This document shows positions 4,852-7,099 of a DNA stretch of 7,099 bases, piece by piece. The notes beneath the pieces are model-generated. The model searched no databases and was not told the DNA's origin. It saw only the letters and a list, made by a program, of their open reading frames with translations. The translations under genes and the position numbers were made by a program. Every line of letters starts with the position of its first letter. The stretch's first letter is position 1. This DNA is from Spirochaetaceae bacterium (GTDB taxonomy: Bacteria; Spirochaetota; Spirochaetia; Treponematales; Treponemataceae): positions 1 to 7,099 of the forward strand of contig JAISVD010000126.1 of assembly GCA_031271875.1 (NCBI GenBank), read 5' to 3'.

Positions 4852-6978
4852 ATGAGCTCTTTTATACAAAAAACAAAGAAAATACGAACGTTGTACATAG
4901 AGCTTTTGTTTACAGTGCTCGCTTTTGTTGCAATGGTTCTTTTAAGCTATAATTTTATGAGCATCATTGTCCACGGAGGCCTGATCCGCAACGCGGTAGG
5001 TTTACTCGACTTTGTGGAGGAGCAGGTTTCATCAAACCTGCTTGAGCCAAAGATGACGCTGGAAGATTTTTCCGAAACAATACGCAACATAATTTTACGC
5101 AGAGATTCCATCGAGATATTACAGAATTATGTCAATGATATCTCTGATTATATACTTTTAAGAGGGAGACATGTATCAGATATCAGAGGCATTTACGGGT
5201 ATTTTGAAACACTGCCGGGCGGACCGATCCTTATACACAGTCGGCACTGGATTCCGTCGGTGGATTATAAACCTGAGGACAGCCGCTGGTATCAGCTGGC
5301 TGTCGCATCCGGCGGCGGTATTGTAGAAACGATACCCTATCTAAACAACTCAAAAGATATCATTTTTACATATGCAATATGTATAGTGGATGACGAAGGC
5401 CGTCGATTGGGCGTTGTCTGTCTTGATGTGCAAATTGACACCATCGGACAGGATATCGTCAATACAGCTTTAGAGCAGGGCGGTTACGGAACACTGCTGA
5501 ATCAGAATTTATCGATACTTGCCCACCCAAATGAGGATTTCGTTGGGAAAAATATGCAGGATCCGACAATCCCCTTTTCAATATTTGCGGACGATATACT
5601 GAGCGGGAAGGAAGTTTTCGAGAGGCCGATGGTAACCTACAAAAATGAAGACGCCGTCGCCTTTTTCCGATACCTTCCTAACGGCTGGTATGTGGGGCTG
5701 GTGATTCCTGAAGCTCAATATTACAGAAACATGACCACTATGGCGATAATTCTCAGTATATTGGGCGCAGTACTCGCTGCGGCGCTGATGGTCGTTTTGA
5801 TACGCATCGATGCGGCAAAGAACAAATCAGACATCCAGAACAAGCAGAAAAGCACTTTTTTAGCCAATATGAGTCACGAGATACGCACGCCGCTCAACGT
5901 CATCATCGGTATGGCTGTCATAGGAAAATCCGCACCCAATATTGAACGCAAGGATTATTGTTTTGAGAAGATAGACGATGCTTCACAGCACCTGCTGGGC
6001 GTAATCAACGACATTTTGGATATGTCAAAAATTGAAGCCGATAAATTTGAACTGGTATCGGCGGAATTTCATTTTGAAAAGATGCTGGAACGCATTGTGA
6101 ACATTATCAACTTCCGGGTAGAGCAGAAACGGCAGCACTTTATTGTCACGGTAGACGAAAAGATTCCCGCTATTCTGGTGGGCGATGACCAGCGGCTGAT
6201 GCAGGTGATAATCAATCTGCTTTCAAACGCCGTCAAGTTTACGCCTGACGGCGGGAATATCCGCTTGAATGCTTATCTTCAGTCGGAAAAAGATAATATG
6301 TGTACTATAGTTATAGAGATCAGCGATACAGGCATAGGTATTGCGCAGGAACATCAGACAAAGATATTCCTCTCTTTTGAGCAGGCGGACAACGGAACAT
6401 CCAGAAAATTCGGAGGAACGGGACTCGGGCTGGTCATTTCAAAACGTATTGTAGAGATGATGGGCGGAACCATTGGCGTTACATCGACGCCTGGACAGGG
6501 TTCTACGTTTACCTTCAGCTTTCGTGCCGCACGGAGCACAGAAAGTTCCGAGTCACTGTCCAGCGCTTCCGATACGCAGGAGCAGCAACCCGTTATACCC
6601 GGAGAATTCACCGGCAGCCATATCTTGATGGCGGAAGATGTAGAGATAAACCGTGAAATCATCCTTTCATATATGGAAGGAACCGGCGCGGAAATCGATT
6701 GTGCAGAAAACGGATTAGAGGTTTTGAAGAAATTCGATGAAAATTCCGGAAAATATGACCTGGTATTTATGGATGTGCAAATGCCCGAGATGGATGGTCT
6801 TGAAGCCACCCGCCTATTACGCGCGCGCGGTGTAAGCATACCTATTATTGCCATGACAGCCAATGTATTTAAGGAAGACATAGAAAAGTGCATTGCTGCC
6901 GGTATGAACGATCATATCGGCAAACCGCTTGATATGGATACTGTTTTGAAAATGGTGCGTAATTACCGGGGTAACTGA
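4852..6978 (+). CDS. Membrane-bound hybrid sensor histidine kinase with Cache-like sensor and receiver domain
   Basis: A 708-residue inner-membrane signalling protein. TM helix 1 is at about residues 14-40. An extracytoplasmic region of about 250 residues follows (41-293). It looks like a double-Cache/PDC sensor (DSRWYQLA near 143-150, DIIFTYAICIVDDEGRRLG, YGTLLNQNLSILAHP, and NGWYVGLVIPE before the membrane). TM helix 2 is at about 294-318. HisKA has ANMSHEIRTPLN with phospho-acceptor His342. The ATPase domain has an N box (NLLSNAVKF, Asn459), G1 (SDTGIGI, Asp492), an F box (FLSFEQAD) and G2 (FGGTGLGL, 520-527). After a Ser/Glu-rich linker (560-580) comes a receiver domain (about 588-705) with Glu595/Asp596, phospho-acceptor Asp641 (FMDVQMP), Thr669 and Lys691. 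All key catalytic residues are present. AGGAG (4833-4837) lies 14 nt before the ATG, a rather long spacing. There is no HPt domain and no output gene next to it, so its partner is elsewhere. The ligand is unknown. Confidence 0.93.
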   Translation: MSSFIQKTKKIRTLYIELLFTVLAFVAMVLLSYNFMSIIVHGGLIRNAVGLLDFVEEQVSSNLLEPKMTLEDFSETIRNIILRRDSIEILQNYVNDISDYILLRGRHVSDIRGIYGYFETLPGGPILIHSRHWIPSVDYKPEDSRWYQLAVASGGGIVETIPYLNNSKDIIFTYAICIVDDEGRRLGVVCLDVQIDTIGQDIVNTALEQGGYGTLLNQNLSILAHPNEDFVGKNMQDPTIPFSIFADDILSGKEVFERPMVTYKNEDAVAFFRYLPNGWYVGLVIPEAQYYRNMTTMAIILSILGAVLAAALMVVLIRIDAAKNKSDIQNKQKSTFLANMSHEIRTPLNVIIGMAVIGKSAPNIERKDYCFEKIDDASQHLLGVINDILDMSKIEADKFELVSAEFHFEKMLERIVNIINFRVEQKRQHFIVTVDEKIPAILVGDDQRLMQVIINLLSNAVKFTPDGGNIRLNAYLQSEKDNMCTIVIEISDTGIGIAQEHQTKIFLSFEQADNGTSRKFGGTGLGLVISKRIVEMMGGTIGVTSTPGQGSTFTFSFRAARSTESSESLSSASDTQEQQPVIPGEFTGSHILMAEDVEINREIILSYMEGTGAEIDCAENGLEVLKKFDENSGKYDLVFMDVQMPEMDGLEATRLLRARGVSIPIIAMTANVFKEDIEKCIAAGMNDHIGKPLDMDTVLKMVRNYRGN

Positions 6979-6994
6979 AAACGTTCCCGTAATA

Positions 6995-7031
6995 CCTGCG
7001 CATCAGGAACGAAGTTCCTCAGATGCGCAGG
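6995..7031. terminator. Strong hairpin after the hybrid kinase, probable (bidirectional) terminator
   Basis: Perfect 10-bp arms CCTGCGCATC (6995-7004) and GATGCGCAGG (7022-7031) enclose a second 6-bp stem AGGAAC / GTTCCT (7005-7010 with 7014-7019). The loop is GAA, with a two-base CA bulge on the 3' side. It begins 16 nt after the kinase stop. There is no U-rich tail on either strand, so it may act with Rho, protect a 3' end, or be a dispersed repeat. Confidence 0.55.
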
Positions 7032-7035
7032 CCCT

Positions 7036-7099
7036 TCAGGCGCGTAGTTCCTGTTCGCTCCGGGATATCCACTCCCGGCCCATGGTCTTTTTGAAGTTG
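7036..7099 (-). CDS. Possible C-terminal end of an unknown gene (partial)
   Basis: On the minus strand an open frame enters from the right edge and ends at TGA (7038-7036). It encodes about 20 residues, NFKKTMGREWISRSEQELRA. The support is the stop placed five bases before the strong hairpin and the protein-like composition. The stretch is too short to show coding or to name a family. The plus strand here shows no supported gene. Confidence 0.25.
   Translation of the reverse strand, partial: NFKKTMGREWISRSEQELRA

Noticed and set aside
6354..6893. Minus-strand open frame of 179 codons inside the hybrid kinase.
   Set aside because: The plus strand here encodes clear HATPase and receiver motifs. 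The reverse product looks like antisense low-complexity Ser/Pro text.
7060..7078. Hairpin CCGGGA / TCCCGG followed at a distance by a T-run.
   Set aside because: Seven bases of CCCATGG-like sequence separate the stem from the T-run. It also lies inside the possible minus-strand coding end, so terminator evidence is weak.

Overview
The window looks like a chromosomal segment of a spirochaete, most likely a Treponema-type organism with moderate to high GC. This rests on the look of the HisRS N-terminus (PRVLKGFRDYLPEAE), the coaX/hisS housekeeping pair and the general protein style. It is recognition from memory, not a database match. Gene order is: the 3' part of a NeuB-family sialic-acid-type synthase gene (+); a two-gene cassette of a RecF/OLD-like AAA (ABC-type) ATPase and a TOPRIM-like partner (+); type III pantothenate kinase coaX (-); histidyl-tRNA synthetase hisS (+); a large membrane-bound hybrid histidine kinase (+); and possibly the last codons of an unknown gene entering from the right on the - strand.

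Region by region. Positions 1-638 are surface or flagellar sugar biosynthesis (nonulosonic acid synthase, N-terminus outside the window). Positions 639-781 are a spacer with a good sigma70-type promoter. Positions 782-2509 are the AT-richer ATPase/TOPRIM pair, joined by an ATGA stop/start overlap. Two-gene ATPase plus TOPRIM arrangements are familiar from anti-phage systems such as PARIS, so this is the best candidate in the window for a defence-type module. The second gene appears frameshifted near a run of five T (1996-2000). This would separate its N-terminal acidic motif from its DxD motif, so the copy is either decayed or carries a base-call error. Positions 2508-2544 hold an imperfect dyad covering the stop codons of the convergent TOPRIM gene and coaX.

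coaX (CoA biosynthesis) and hisS (translation) are divergent, with only 34 bp between their start codons. Near-perfect -10 hexamers on opposite strands overlap there. hisS has no visible Shine-Dalgarno sequence and may be made from a leaderless mRNA. After a 109-bp spacer with an extended -10 promoter comes the hybrid kinase, with TM, extracytoplasmic Cache-like sensor, TM, HisKA, HATPase and receiver domains. A strong hairpin (6995-7031) follows it.

No tRNA, rRNA, CRISPR array or insertion sequence was recognised, and no stretch over 300 bases lacks a gene. The genes do not form one pathway: housekeeping genes (coaX, hisS) lie beside a surface-sugar gene, a probable acquired ATPase/nuclease-like cassette and a sensory kinase.
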